NCBI GenBank assembly: GCA_039602395.1
Contig: JBCNJP010000006.1
Location: forward strand, 63,583,775-63,647,774
Length of the DNA: 64,000 nucleotides
Direction of reading: 5' to 3'
Origin: Deinandra increscens subsp. villosa
Lineage: Eukaryota; Streptophyta; Magnoliopsida; Asterales; Asteraceae
Under the pieces are notes generated by a model that was not told the origin of the DNA, did no database searches, and was given only the letters and a program-made list of their open reading frames with translations. Both the position numbers and the translations under genes were made by a program. Below are positions 1-10,697 of this stretch, in pieces. Each line of letters starts with the position of its first letter. The first letter of the stretch is position 1.

Positions 1-234
1 TTTAACACCAGTCCAGTCACAAAAATGAAGGGAATTGTTCCATGAAGTTAGAGCTCCAAATGGATCTCGAGTGATCATGGACTTGATATTTAGCAACGCC
101 TGATGATCGGTCTTATTTCCGCCGCCATAGGAAGCTATGATGGTGATGGAAGTTAGGCATATAATAAGAACATAAAGAAGGGAATGAAGAGGAGAGGCAA
201 ATGATAAGCAAATGGTTGGTTTCTTTGAATTCAT
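1..234 (-). CDS. LRR receptor-like kinase, 5' end only (left tandem copy)
   Basis: First 78 codons of a leftward gene that runs off the window edge. The start is the ATG at 234-232, equivalent to 3469-3467 in the right copy. It encodes a signal peptide and the start of the LRR N-terminal cap. The block differs from the right copy only by scattered substitutions, and I see no frame break in the visible part. Kinase and most LRRs lie outside the window. It is either a true tandem paralogue or an allelic duplicate created by assembly around the gap. Confidence 0.7.
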   Translation of the reverse strand, partial: MNSKKPTICLSFASPLHSLLYVLIICLTSITIIASYGGGNKTDHQALLNIKSMITRDPFGALTSWNNSLHFCDWTGVK

Positions 235-1576
235 GTTTGGAAATAAACTTAAGATCACATAGGATTATTGATGGCCTTTTATCCTAGGTTTTTACATGTT
301 ATCGTAAGTGACACGGCATTGAAAATAGGTCAAGTTTTTAAAATGTTATCGTAAGTGACACGACATGAAAATAGGTCAAGTTTTTAAATATTATTCCTTT
401 GCTTCAATATTCTCATAAAGTAAAAGTAATGAGGCATAAAGTCTTATAAACCCTTTCTCTACGTTGATGAATTATAAATTTGGTTTTAGTCTCGTGTGTT
501 TTAGTCATCAGTGTACGGTAGTGGATTATTTTAATTTATTTCCATCTTATTAAAAGCTTTACTAAATTCAAGACTAAATGCAAATTTATAATTTATGAAC
601 TTTTTCCTAATAAACTCATCCCCTGCAATTTTACATGGCACTAACCAACTACTTCTTACATAGAAATATAGAATTATACTTATCAGTTATGATGGTGAAT
701 CAACTGTTTTAAAAAATATAAACCCGAACCCAAATCAAACTAAATCATAATCAAATAATCAATATAGCGATAAAATCAAACAGAACCTAAATTCAACGTT
801 TCGGTAACAAGTAATTATTGAGGTGATAGTGCAATTGCTGAGTTGTTAATTTTTTCAAATTTGCAATGATAACGTATCATGTAATAAAAAGATTAGAAGA
901 TAAAACAATCATCATTTTGTAGAAAGAAAAATATAGAAATATTAATTAATAGTTTTCAAAGTGGAAAATATTGTTGGAGAGCATTTAGCGAGTAGTGACC
1001 GCTTCTATTAAATTGACTAGAAAAAAAAAACTAATTCAACACTTATTATCGGGTTAATTCGACCCACAACCTAACTAATAATCCACTAAGACCAGAACCC
1101 AAACCAAACTGCGAACTCCTAAACCGGTTTTGGTTCGGTCCTAGTTTGGCGGGTCGGTTATCCAGTTTTGCAAATATGTGAGAGCAGAGGGTAGAGTCAT
1201 ACTTTCTTGTGTGTTGGATAACCCAAACACATTAATTGAGCCCATTACAGGGAAAACCCCCGCCCGAAAACATATTGTGGTAAAACTTGATGGCTCGAAG
1301 GATCGAACTTATAACCGATGATTGAAATGGGCAAGCCTAGTGGCTATGAACCGATGATTGAAATGGGTTATAATGGGCTGCAAATATGGACCGTACTATT
1401 GAAGTAGGTCTCGAAGGAACAAACCCTCGAAGCTTGATGGTCAGGAAGCGAAATCACCACTTTAATCAATTGATGAAGTAAGTCTTGAAGGAACAAACCT
1501 ATACTACAATGGTGAAAGGCTTGGAGGCATATAACTAAAGGGTATGTTTGGGATTAATTATCAAAACTGTTTATTT
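1..1576. repeat. Left copy of ~1.57-kb direct repeat (LRR-RLK 5' end plus upstream DNA)
   Basis: Matches 3236-4805 in the same orientation with a few substitutions and small indels, including a 5-bp difference in the stretch of alternating AACC-type motifs near 1105. It contains 78 codons of an LRR receptor kinase and about 1.34 kb upstream of it. The match runs up to the first N of the gap. I see no second gene in 235-1576, only AT-rich upstream sequence. Confidence 0.9.
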
Positions 1577-2076
1577 NNNNNNNNNNNNNNNNNNNNNNNN
1601 NNNNNNNNNNNNNNNNNNNNNNNNNNNNNNNNNNNNNNNNNNNNNNNNNNNNNNNNNNNNNNNNNNNNNNNNNNNNNNNNNNNNNNNNNNNNNNNNNNNN
1701 NNNNNNNNNNNNNNNNNNNNNNNNNNNNNNNNNNNNNNNNNNNNNNNNNNNNNNNNNNNNNNNNNNNNNNNNNNNNNNNNNNNNNNNNNNNNNNNNNNNN
1801 NNNNNNNNNNNNNNNNNNNNNNNNNNNNNNNNNNNNNNNNNNNNNNNNNNNNNNNNNNNNNNNNNNNNNNNNNNNNNNNNNNNNNNNNNNNNNNNNNNNN
1901 NNNNNNNNNNNNNNNNNNNNNNNNNNNNNNNNNNNNNNNNNNNNNNNNNNNNNNNNNNNNNNNNNNNNNNNNNNNNNNNNNNNNNNNNNNNNNNNNNNNN
2001 NNNNNNNNNNNNNNNNNNNNNNNNNNNNNNNNNNNNNNNNNNNNNNNNNNNNNNNNNNNNNNNNNNNNNNNNNNNN
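1577..2076. other. Assembly gap (500 N)
   Basis: Exactly 500 undetermined bases, a round placeholder whose true size is unknown. It interrupts the right LRR-kinase copy. The missing LRRs, membrane segment and kinase domain would normally need well over 1.5 kb, so either the gap is under-sized or this locus is mis-joined. Confidence 0.98.
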
Positions 2077-3469
2077 CTAACATGTTGTTATTTAGATAAA
2101 GTGAGATTAACAATGATAAATTCCCTATGACATTAGGAATTGGCCCTGAAAGTTTGTTGTCAAATAAATCAACAACTTGTAGCTTTTGAAGGTTACTAAT
2201 GGTTGATGGGATGTTTCCGGTGAATTGGTTACCTCCTAATGCCAACAATTCCAGGCCATCTAGATTACCGATTGATCTTGGGAGTCTTCCGTGTAACTGA
2301 TTTTCAATTAAATATAGAGTGCGAAGTTGCTTAGAAAGATTACCTATTGATTCAGGGAGCACTCCTTCAAACTTGCATCTTCCAAGATACAACTTCTGTA
2401 ACCTCGTACAGTTTTTCAAAGAATCGATAAATTTCATTTCATCAGCTTCTTTGCTTCCAAAGTTGTTACTGCCTAATTGTATATAACGAATATCTCTAAG
2501 GTTTGTAAAGTCGACTGTCAACTTTCCACTGAACTTGTTATGATCCATTTCAAGATATATTAATCTTGAACAATTAGAAATGAAAGGTGGAAGGGGTCCG
2601 GTTAGTTGGTTACCCCACAATTGCACACCGACAAGATGAGGGAGCAGTGCACCAAAGGCTGGATGAAGGCTACCAGTGAGTTGATTGCCAGGAAAGCTAA
2701 TATTAGTTAGGAGTGAAAGGTTATAAAGGGAATGAGGGATGATTCCGGACAAATCACACTCACCTAAGTAAATCTCTTTTAAAAATTTCCAACGACCTAA
2801 GGTGTATGGAATGTTCCCACCCAATAGATTCCTTGTAACACTGAACACTTCTATTGATGTACTATTTCCCAAGATAGGTGGGATTCCACCTCTTAAGTTA
2901 TTATCACCAAGTGAAAGAATAGTAAGGTTAGTTAGGAAACCGATGTCCTTGGGTATGCTTCCACCTATCTCGTTTCTGGATAGATCAAACACTTTTAGGT
3001 TAGAACAACTAGATATGTTAGCTGGAATGACCCCGTTGAATTTGTTTTCATACAAAGAAAGGATACGAAGCCTGGAAAGACGGTCGAGTTCATTAGGGAT
3101 GACTCCTTGAAAACTATTGTTAGCAAGAGATAGGACACGAAGGAAGCTGAGATTCCCTATGTGAGGGGACAAAGAGCCTTCTAGACCTCGTGATTTTATA
3201 CCTAAATAAGTTACTCTTCCATGTCGCTTCCCACATTTAACACCAGTCCAGTCACAAAAATGAAGGGAATTGTTCCATGAAGTTAGAGCTCCAAATGGAT
3301 CTCGAGTGATCATGGACTTGATATTTAGCAACGCCTGATGATCGGTCTTATTTCCGCCGCCATAGGAAGCTATGGTGGTGATAGAAGTTAGGCATATAAT
3401 AAGAATATAAAGAAGGGAATGAAGAGGAGAGGCAAATGATAAGCAAATGGTTGGTTTCTTTGAATTCAT
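2077..3469 (-). CDS. LRR receptor-like kinase (subfamily XII, EFR/Xa21-like), truncated by gap
   Basis: About 464 N-terminal residues of a membrane receptor of the pattern-recognition type. The chosen start is the ATG at 3469-3467. Reading further upstream would need a non-ATG codon. A hydrophobic signal peptide (about residues 17-36) is followed by an LRR cap with the DWTGVKC motif and about 15 plant-type LRRs (LxxLxLxxNxLxGxIPxxIGNLSxL). Many NxS/T sites suggest an extracellular domain. The cap and the GNLSxL repeat style are typical of subfamily XII immune receptors, but the ligand cannot be inferred. Transmembrane and kinase parts are lost in the gap, so whether the gene is intact is unknown. 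Confidence 0.85.
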
Positions 3470-4805
3470 GTTTGGAAATAAACTTAAGATCACATAGGAT
3501 TATTGATGGCCTTTTATCCTAGGTTTTTACATGTTATCGTAAGTGACACGGCATGGAAATAGGTCAAGTTTTTAAAATGTTATCGTAAATGACACGGCAT
3601 GGAAATAGGTCAAGTTTTTAAATATTATTCCTTTGCTTCAATATTCTCATAAAGTAAAAGTAATGAGCCATAAAGTCTTGTAAACCCTTTCTCTACGTTG
3701 ATGAATTATTAATTTGGTATTAGTCTCGTGTGTTTTAGTCATCAGTGTACGGTAGTGGATTATTTTAATTTATTTCCATCTTATTAAAAGTTTTACTAAA
3801 TTCAAGACTAAATGCAAATTTATAATTTATAAACTTTTTCCTAATAAACTCATCCCCTGCAATTTTACATGGCACTAACCAACTACTTCTTACATAGAAA
3901 TATAGAATTATACTTATCAGTTATGATGGTGAATCAACTGTTTTAAAAAATATAAACCCGAACCCAAATCAAACTAAATCATAATCAAATAATCAATATA
4001 GCGATAAAATCAAACAGAACCTAAATTCAACGTTTCGGTAACAAGTAATTATTGAGGTGATAGTGCAATTGCTGAGTTGTTAATTTTTACAAATTTGCAA
4101 TGATAACGTATCATGTAATAAAAAGATTAGAAGATAAAACAATCATCATTTTGTAGAAAGGAAAATATAGAAATATTAATTAATAGCTTTCAAAGTGGAA
4201 AATATTGTTGGAGAGCATTTAGCGAGTAGTGACCGCTTCTATTAAATTGACTAGAAAAAAAAAACTAATTCAACACTTATTATCGGGTTAATTCGACCCA
4301 CAACCTAACTAATAATCCATTAAGACCAGAACCCAAACTGCGAACTCCTAAACCGGTTTTGGTTCGGTCCTAGTTTGGCGGGTCAGTTATCCAGTTTTGT
4401 AAATATGCGAGAGCAGAGGGTAGAGTCATACTTTCTTGTGTTTTGGATAACCCAAACACATCAATTGAGCCAATTCCAGGGAAAACCCCCGCCCGAAAAC
4501 ATATTGTGGTAAAACTTGATGGCTCGAAGGATCGAACTTATAACCGATGATTGAAATGGGCAAGCCTAGTGGCTATGAACCGATGATTGAAATGGGATAT
4601 AATGGGCTGCAAATATGGACCGTACTATTGAAGTAGGTCTCGAAGGAACAAACCCTCGAAGCTTGATGGTCAGGAAGCAAAATCACCACTTTAATCAATT
4701 GATGAAGTAAGTCTTGAAGGAACAAACCTATACTACAATGGTGAAAGGCTTGGAGGCATATAACTTAAGGGTATGTTTGGGATTAATTATCAAAACTGTT
4801 TATTT
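3236..4805. repeat. Right copy of ~1.57-kb direct repeat
   Basis: Second copy of the 1-1576 block. It holds the first 78 codons of the right LRR-kinase gene (3236-3469) and its upstream region (3470-4805). The similarity cannot be followed past 4805 because the left copy meets the gap there. The block contains short degenerate runs of AACC/GGTT-type sequence near 4270-4400. Confidence 0.9.
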
Positions 4806-6594
4806 ACTTATTAGATTTTTAAAAAAGTAATAATCATTTTTGAATGCTTGTCAATTTAATAGATAATTTTAGGTGCAGTTTGTTTTTTAAGAGGTAAAAT
4901 ATCTGCAGTATGCGGACCATATCTGCAGACATCTGTTGAAAAAGAGGTGGACCAAACTTCTGGAGTCTGTAAGAAGATTACTGTTTACTTTCTAACTTTC
5001 TACAGGCAGCTAAAATGAACTGAAAACTAAATAAACCGGTTTTTTAACTTAAAATAAATGGATATTAACAAAAAAAAGAACCGATTGACATGTTACTAAC
5101 ATCAATAATGATTATCAAGATTCACAAAATGCTTAAATCTTAAAAACTTTCTTTGACTCTAAAGAGTAAATTTATTAAAATTATTTTTATTAAGCTATGA
5201 AAATATTTTTAAATATTTTTCATTCTCTTTTAAATGTTTCTTATAATTTTTGTTAAAAAGAAAAAAAAAATTAAGAGTACAAATAAAAAATGTGTTAAAA
5301 TTTTCTTATAGAATCGAAAACATTTTCAAGAAATTTGAAAAAATGATAGTAATTAAATATATTTATAAAAGAATTCAAAACTTTCTTTGATGTTTCGTGA
5401 TTTAATAAAATAATTATTTCATAGCACTTTTGTAAAATAAAAAAATATATATTTTCATAAAAAATAACGGAACCATTTATAAAACAATAAAAAAAGTTTT
5501 ATAAAATATAAATATCTAATAAAATAATTTGTGTTTTATTATAAAAGTTGGCATTAATTTTTCTCAAAAAAAATGTATTTTATTTAAGTAGAATTGTTAT
5601 TATCCAATAAGATTAAAGTGAAAAAAAAATGAGTCTTTTAATAAAAACACAAAATTGTTTTGTTGAATAGTTAGCAACCAAAACAAAACAAATTAACCAT
5701 AATACATGTCTATTCATTGGAGAGGTTAGGTTTTTATTCTCATCTCATATTCAACATGGAAAATTGTTTAATCTAAATATACGAATTGCTTCACCCCCCT
5801 GGTTCATACAAATTCTCTACAATTCAATACATACGAAATTCTTGTTAAACAATTTGATTTTATCTTGTTGATTTATTTGGAGCATTCACAAATAATTTCA
5901 ATATGAATTTGGAAAAAAAAAATTAGAACTAGACTCTGCCTCTTGGACCTCCTCAAGGACTCCGCTTCTCTTGGTGGCGTTTCCCCCCTAGGATCCCTCG
6001 ATAGTACGCGTACAATCTTGTTTGAAAATCATACTAATATCAAATCACACTAAAATATCCAACAACCACATACTATAAACTCATGCAAAACAAATATGTT
6101 AAACGGTCCAAATAACTTCTTACACATTCTCCTTATTACTGACACCCTAACAATACCATAACTGAACAGAAGAACTTGAAATGAATATTAAAATAGAAAA
6201 GCTAATTGCTGTAGCGTAGGCGTTGACCTTCACCCTTCATCTACGTGGAGCCGCTCGTCCAACGGGGCTGCGTTGATGGTCTCGACCCTTCACACTCCTT
6301 CACACTCGTAGCTTTTCCACCTCTCACTAAGGGCGTCGCTCTTTAACTAATTATGGCTCCATTTAATTAATTAAATCAAAAAATAAAATGGAGCTCGAAG
6401 AAATATAATTAATATAAGGAGGTATTAAACATTAAACACACAAGCCCATTGTTATTCACACATTTTCTTTATGGGTCGTGTATCGGAGCCTACGTCCTAA
6501 TGATATATCCGGCCCACTTACAATTAAAAAAAATTTTTTTTTTTTTTTGGACATCGTTGATGGGTATTATATTTATATTCATCAAAATAAACAT
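4806..6594. other. AT-rich intergenic DNA, no gene seen
   Basis: Long A and T runs with no sustained coding potential. Two GC-richer islands (about 5935-6010 and 6210-6345) look like TE debris. The second is followed by a short inverted pair (GGCTCCATTT / AAATGGAGCTC, about 6353-6396). I could not assign either to a family. Confidence 0.6.
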
Positions 6595-6690
6595 ACACGG
6601 CTTAAGTCAATACGCTAGGAAGGCGGGCAAGCTGCGCCACCAACCCCTTTTGAATAGCAAACCCTAGCCGTATAAAAACAACATTCTTCA
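6595..6690 (-). mobile_element. Fragment of plant TE C-terminal module
   Basis: On the minus strand this stretch encodes a peptide with the signature RLGFAIQKGL followed by AQLARLP. That matches the end of the longer remnant at 60851-61320 (RLSYAIQKGLTAQIVGRLP). It is a short, isolated and non-functional piece. The same C-terminal module is common in plant database proteins annotated as reverse-transcriptase-like or auxilin-like. I regard it as transposon-derived. Confidence 0.6.
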
Positions 6691-7718
6691 AAAAAAAAAA
6701 CCTCATTAAAACATAGTCCATTAAGTATGTGTTTACTAGGACAGGCCAGGCCAATACAGCCCCTACAATTCTTTTTTTTCTAACTATTATTTATTTCATG
6801 TTTCTATATATGATAGGGGGTTTAATGGGCCAAGCCACCCAAACTAAAGCTAAGGTTTAGAACCCTTAAATTTTTAAGGTCTCATTTTCTAAAATATTTT
6901 ATATGTAAATATACTTTTTAAAAAGTTTATATACATGTGAACGCATGTAACTTAACAAATGAGTTCGGTAGAGTAGTAGTTAAATACATGCGAATGCATA
7001 TAAGTTCAAATCTTGTATACTACATTAATTTATTTTTTCTTTCTTTCATTCTCTTTTCTTATTTTCTTTCATTTTCAGAGTTTTTAACTTTTTTTATTCT
7101 TTCTTTTAATTTTGGTTTCTTCGGTCATAGTTTAACATATTTGGGTTTACGTATTAATTATTTTTAAATGATATTTCACAAATATATTGAACTATTTAGC
7201 TATTTTGTTAATTGAAAGAGATTTTGTTACAAGAAATTGACTTTTAATGTTTTATGAATCAATTTACATCAAATAAGGCTAAATTTATATTTTATTCCAA
7301 TTATATGTCTCCACGTAACAAAAGAATGAAAAACAATTGAATATAGTAATAAAAAACAATTAAAAGTAATTTATTCTAATTATATGGTTTCTGTTACCTA
7401 CACTACCAGTGTTTCACGAGTGTCGTGGGTAACATGTTTGTCATGTTTACCGTTAAAAAAAAATCTAATAGCTACAAGAAAACTAACACAATGAAAAGTA
7501 AATACATACAAGCTGCAAACAACAGCCTTCATGGAGATTTCAGGTGTCCCCAAATTACAAACAAATTCACATCAAGAATCTTGTGCCATCTATCAATCAT
7601 GAATCTTTTGGACTCATATAAGAATCAACAGCCATTTAGCTTCTGCTACAACACTAAATAAGATAAACAAATTCAACAATCATCAGAAACAACTGATCAA
7701 AATGTGGCCATTAAATGA
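6691..7718. other. Intergenic / VPY 3' flank, possible tRNA-derived SINE
   Basis: AT-rich. At about 6960-7045 a tRNA-like arrangement occurs: a box-A-like GGTAGAGTAGTAGTTAA and, about 36 bp later, a box-B-like AAGTTCAAATC, followed by a T/C-rich tail. This resembles a degenerate SINE but lacks a clear body or target-site duplication. Sequence next to 7718 is probably the VPY 3' UTR. I could not fix a poly(A) signal. Confidence 0.35.
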
Positions 7719-9320
7719 TTAAATCGCAACCAATTGTGCAGAAGACTGATCAAAGCTACCCCGAATCGGTTTCCCTTTTGCCCGAGTGTTCTTCTTTTTA
7801 ACCAACCCCATTGACTCCTTGTCTGCAAATGCAGGTGCTATTTTACTCATCTGAGTCAACTCATCCTTGCTGGCACCTCCTTGGACAAGAACTCGCTTGA
7901 TCCCGGAGTAGTTCAACGACTCCGCGATCTGCATAGGTGTCGCGCCCTTATTGGTTCTCGCTTCCACATCAGCGCCCTTTTTCACCAGCAGTTCCAGCAC
8001 TTCTACATGTCCTGACTCAACTGCACAATGCAAGGCTGTGTAGCCATCTCCATCTCTTGAGTTGATGTCAACTCCTTTTTCGATCAAGAATCGGACCGCT
8101 TCGGCCCGGCCCTTGAACGAGGCCCGATGCAGAGCGGTCCATCCGTGCTCGTCCTGCCCGTTCACCACGGCCCCGCTTTCGAGGATCCGCCTAATGGATC
8201 TCACTTCACCTTTTCTTGCAGCCATACATAACTTGTCACCGAGCCCGAGCGCGTCGTAAACCTTTGTGTGGCCCCGCTCGACCGCCACGTCATATGCCGT
8301 TTTACCGGACCGGTTTCGAATTTCTTTGTAAGCTCCCTTTTGTAATAGAAGTTTGACGATGTAATCGTCTCCGCGAGCCGCGGCTATATGTAATGGAGTG
8401 TCGTAGTCGTGGGAGTTGCGGATATCTGGTCGTGCGCCGTTAGCCAGAAGCAGACGGCAACAGTCGCGTCTCTGCTCCTCCACCGCGAGATGTAAAGCGG
8501 TATTCCCGTCTTTGGTAAACATGTTCGCGTTGGCCCCTTTAAGTAAAAGGAGCCTAAGAACATCCACATGGCCCGTGTGAGCCGCTAGGTGAACGGGACC
8601 CCATGTGGATGATTCTGATCTCTCTGTACTGGCTCGATGAGCCAGTAAGAGCTCCACAATCAAACCTTCACCCGAGGCTGAAGCAACCTCGAGTGGGGTC
8701 ATACCTAGTCCGTTGCGCGCCTCTATGTCCGGATCAAACTCGAGTAGCAACTGAACCAAGTCGGCTCGACTTTGACCGATCGCCAAATGAAGCAACGTTT
8801 GACCTTCGTCGTCAACGGAGTCAACCGCTCGCCAACTCGGGTCACCCTTTTCAAGTGCATCTCTTATCTCATCCATGGATCCATTCTTCACAAGACTAGC
8901 CATCACCACTGACCCAACAAACATAACCCGAATACCGCTATCCACAAACACTTGCTTCTTCCTTGCGGTAAACCAATCGTTAGGGACCGAATCATGGGTC
9001 GACGAAGGGTTCTTCACCGCCGCACCAGGAACCACCACACTATGCAACAAGAACGAGTCGTCACAATACGGAATCGACCTCGGGAGACCCGAGTTTTGCT
9101 GGAAGTCGTAAGTGATCTCGACCGTCAAAGTGGTCAAAGGAGATATAATCCCGGACTGTGGTCGAACCGTGTAACGTTCCTTGTTCACCGGCTGCAGCCG
9201 GAAAGCCACCGGCATGGTGTACATAACATTCTTCAAAGTCAACTCGCCGCAACATTTCTGACCGTTTTCGATCCGTATAACGACCACATTTGATGGCTCT
9301 AAACTGATCAACCTGTCCAT
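7719..9320 (-). CDS. VPY: VAPYRIN-type protein (MSP domain + ankyrin repeats)
   Basis: Single-exon gene of 533 aa. Residues 1-135 form a VAP-type major sperm protein domain (starts MDRLISLEPSNVVVIRIENG, ends near WFTARKKQVF...FVGS). Residues about 170-505 carry roughly ten ankyrin repeats (GxTxLHLAxxxGHxxxVxLLLxxGA), and a short basic tail follows. Length, domain order and the opening match VAPYRIN (petunia PAM1, about 535 aa). That protein is needed for intracellular accommodation of arbuscular mycorrhizal fungi and rhizobia and acts on vesicle-like compartments. I start at MDRLI because a TATA-like box lies at 9376-9384, downstream of the more distal in-frame ATG (9416). A VAPYRIN-LIKE paralogue cannot be excluded. 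Confidence 0.87.
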   Translation of the reverse strand: MDRLISLEPSNVVVIRIENGQKCCGELTLKNVMYTMPVAFRLQPVNKERYTVRPQSGIISPLTTLTVEITYDFQQNSGLPRSIPYCDDSFLLHSVVVPGAAVKNPSSTHDSVPNDWFTARKKQVFVDSGIRVMFVGSVVMASLVKNGSMDEIRDALEKGDPSWRAVDSVDDEGQTLLHLAIGQSRADLVQLLLEFDPDIEARNGLGMTPLEVASASGEGLIVELLLAHRASTERSESSTWGPVHLAAHTGHVDVLRLLLLKGANANMFTKDGNTALHLAVEEQRRDCCRLLLANGARPDIRNSHDYDTPLHIAAARGDDYIVKLLLQKGAYKEIRNRSGKTAYDVAVERGHTKVYDALGLGDKLCMAARKGEVRSIRRILESGAVVNGQDEHGWTALHRASFKGRAEAVRFLIEKGVDINSRDGDGYTALHCAVESGHVEVLELLVKKGADVEARTNKGATPMQIAESLNYSGIKRVLVQGGASKDELTQMSKIAPAFADKESMGLVKKKNTRAKGKPIRGSFDQSSAQLVAI

Positions 9321-9375
9321 GATTAACAGGACTGGAGTGGAGTTTACGCAGCAAGAAACAAAGATGGATTGTTGG

Positions 9376-9384
9376 TATTTATAG
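9376..9384 (-). promoter_or_regulatory. Probable TATA box of VPY
   Basis: Minus-strand CTATAAATA lies 56-64 bp upstream of the chosen VPY ATG (9320). This predicts a short leader of about 25-30 nt. Just upstream, at about 9411-9420, is the palindrome CCAATTGG, which provides CCAAT on both strands. Confidence 0.5.
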
Positions 9385-10390
9385 AAAGATGGCCGGCAAT
9401 TACAAAGATTTGCCAATTGGTGGAGTGAATAACTATGGGGACCAAGTCTATTTTAGTTGTCTGGAAGTTGTATAACTTCATAGACAACACAGTTGGTAGT
9501 TTGTACTTGTTCTTCTATGTCATTATCATGGCTTGTTTGTGTCATAAAACCAAACAAACACTACATAGGATTTAGAAACCACATTTGGCAACATTGTGTT
9601 TTATATTGTTATGTCCACAATATATTTTCATTTAAAGATGCTTTTTATGGCTCTCTAAATACTTACTTTACAAAAACTTACTAATTCTATTATTACATTC
9701 CACTCTCAAAAATAACTCTTATTTATTTTAGACAAGCAATTGTCACTTTTAAGTCGTGAAAACAAACTCTTGTAGAAACACAAACTAAGATTACATACAT
9801 CACACTTAAGTGGTTTGAGAATTCGAATCTCATCCACGGGCAGCGATAAACTAATTTAGGCGAGTGCAAAGACATGTTTTCCATAAAAATGTGACACATA
9901 CGTATACTTATTTGGTTCTGGTATATTTAACTAGATTTTGCAGCCACACGTTGTTGCAGAGATGATGTGGATACACAACACAAATTTAATACTTATAAGC
10001 AACACCATGAAACTAAAACTAATACCAAATAAACATGTCAATTTAGCAAATGATTCAAAAAGATTTTTAAAACAATTTAAGAAAACAATTTCAAAAAAAA
10101 CGTTTCCCCAAGTCTCTTATGCACAAGCTACATACTTTACACTAAAACAAAGGAACATTTTGTTTAGCAATTATGAAAAACACAAATTTATAGAGAGAAT
10201 GCTTTAATTCTTTTTGTTGCTAAAACGCTGAAAAGAAAAAGAAGCTCCTCAACTCGGGTCTCACTTCTGCAACTTCCGAGTCTTACCACTGTACCAACAA
10301 CACTTTTGCTTTTTAACTCAGTCACTCAGAAAACAACAAATATATATTTATTTGAAATGTAATTTGAAACCAAAATAAAAAAAGAAATAC
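9385..10390. other. VPY promoter and intergenic DNA
   Basis: No gene. At 9504-9515 (plus strand) TACTTGTTCTTC resembles the CTTC/MYCS motif (core TCTTGTT) reported in promoters of mycorrhiza-induced genes, about 185 bp from the VPY start. At about 9805-9845 and 10235-10310 (minus strand for the latter) there are tRNA-like stretches, for example TGGTACAGTGGTAAG, that may be SINE heads. All of these are weak single-motif observations. Confidence 0.35.
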
Positions 10391-10393
10391 TTA

Positions 10394-10694
10394 GGTGGCG
10401 TTTGGTTTGTGGAATTCAATAGAATTGGAAATGTAAAGTTTTCCTTTGAAAGTTGTGTTTAGTTGGGTTACGGAAAAATTTAAATTAGAATGAATTCATT
10501 TAATCAATGGAATTTTAGGTCATGTAACTTTCCTTCATTAAAAAAGAAGGATTTCTAAGAAATGTTATAATAGTACTAAATTTCATTGATGAAAGGAAAG
10601 TTACAAATTCTTTCGTTACCCAATCAAGAATAATTCTGAAAGGAAAAAGTATCAATTCCAATTCCGTTGAATTTTCCACGAACCAAACGCCACC
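10394..10694. mobile_element. Tourist-like MITE (PIF/Harbinger), 301 bp
   Basis: Long terminal inverted repeats: the left end reads GGTGGCGTTTGGTTTGTGGA and the reversed right end reads GGTGGCGTTTGGTTCGTGGA. The similarity continues inward for about 40 bp. It is flanked by a TTA duplication (10391-10393 and 10695-10697). The GG-N4-GTTTGG start and 3-bp TTA target are typical of PIF/Harbinger. There is no coding capacity, so it would be mobilised in trans. Confidence 0.88.
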
Positions 10695-10697
10695 TTA

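Noticed and set aside
1544..2099. Open frames across 1544-2099 on the plus strand
   Set aside because: They consist almost entirely of undetermined bases and have no evidence of coding.
8062..9293. Several plus-strand open frames of 60-115 codons opposite VPY
   Set aside because: They are antisense shadows of the conserved ankyrin coding sequence and show no family resemblance.
9321..9416. N-terminal 32-residue extension of VPY to the ATG at 9416
   Set aside because: The conserved protein starts at MDRLI, and the TATA-like box at 9376-9384 lies downstream of that ATG.
9790..9870. Possible tRNA gene
   Set aside because: Only a box-B-like GAATTCGAATCTC is present. No cloverleaf with paired acceptor and anticodon stems can be drawn.
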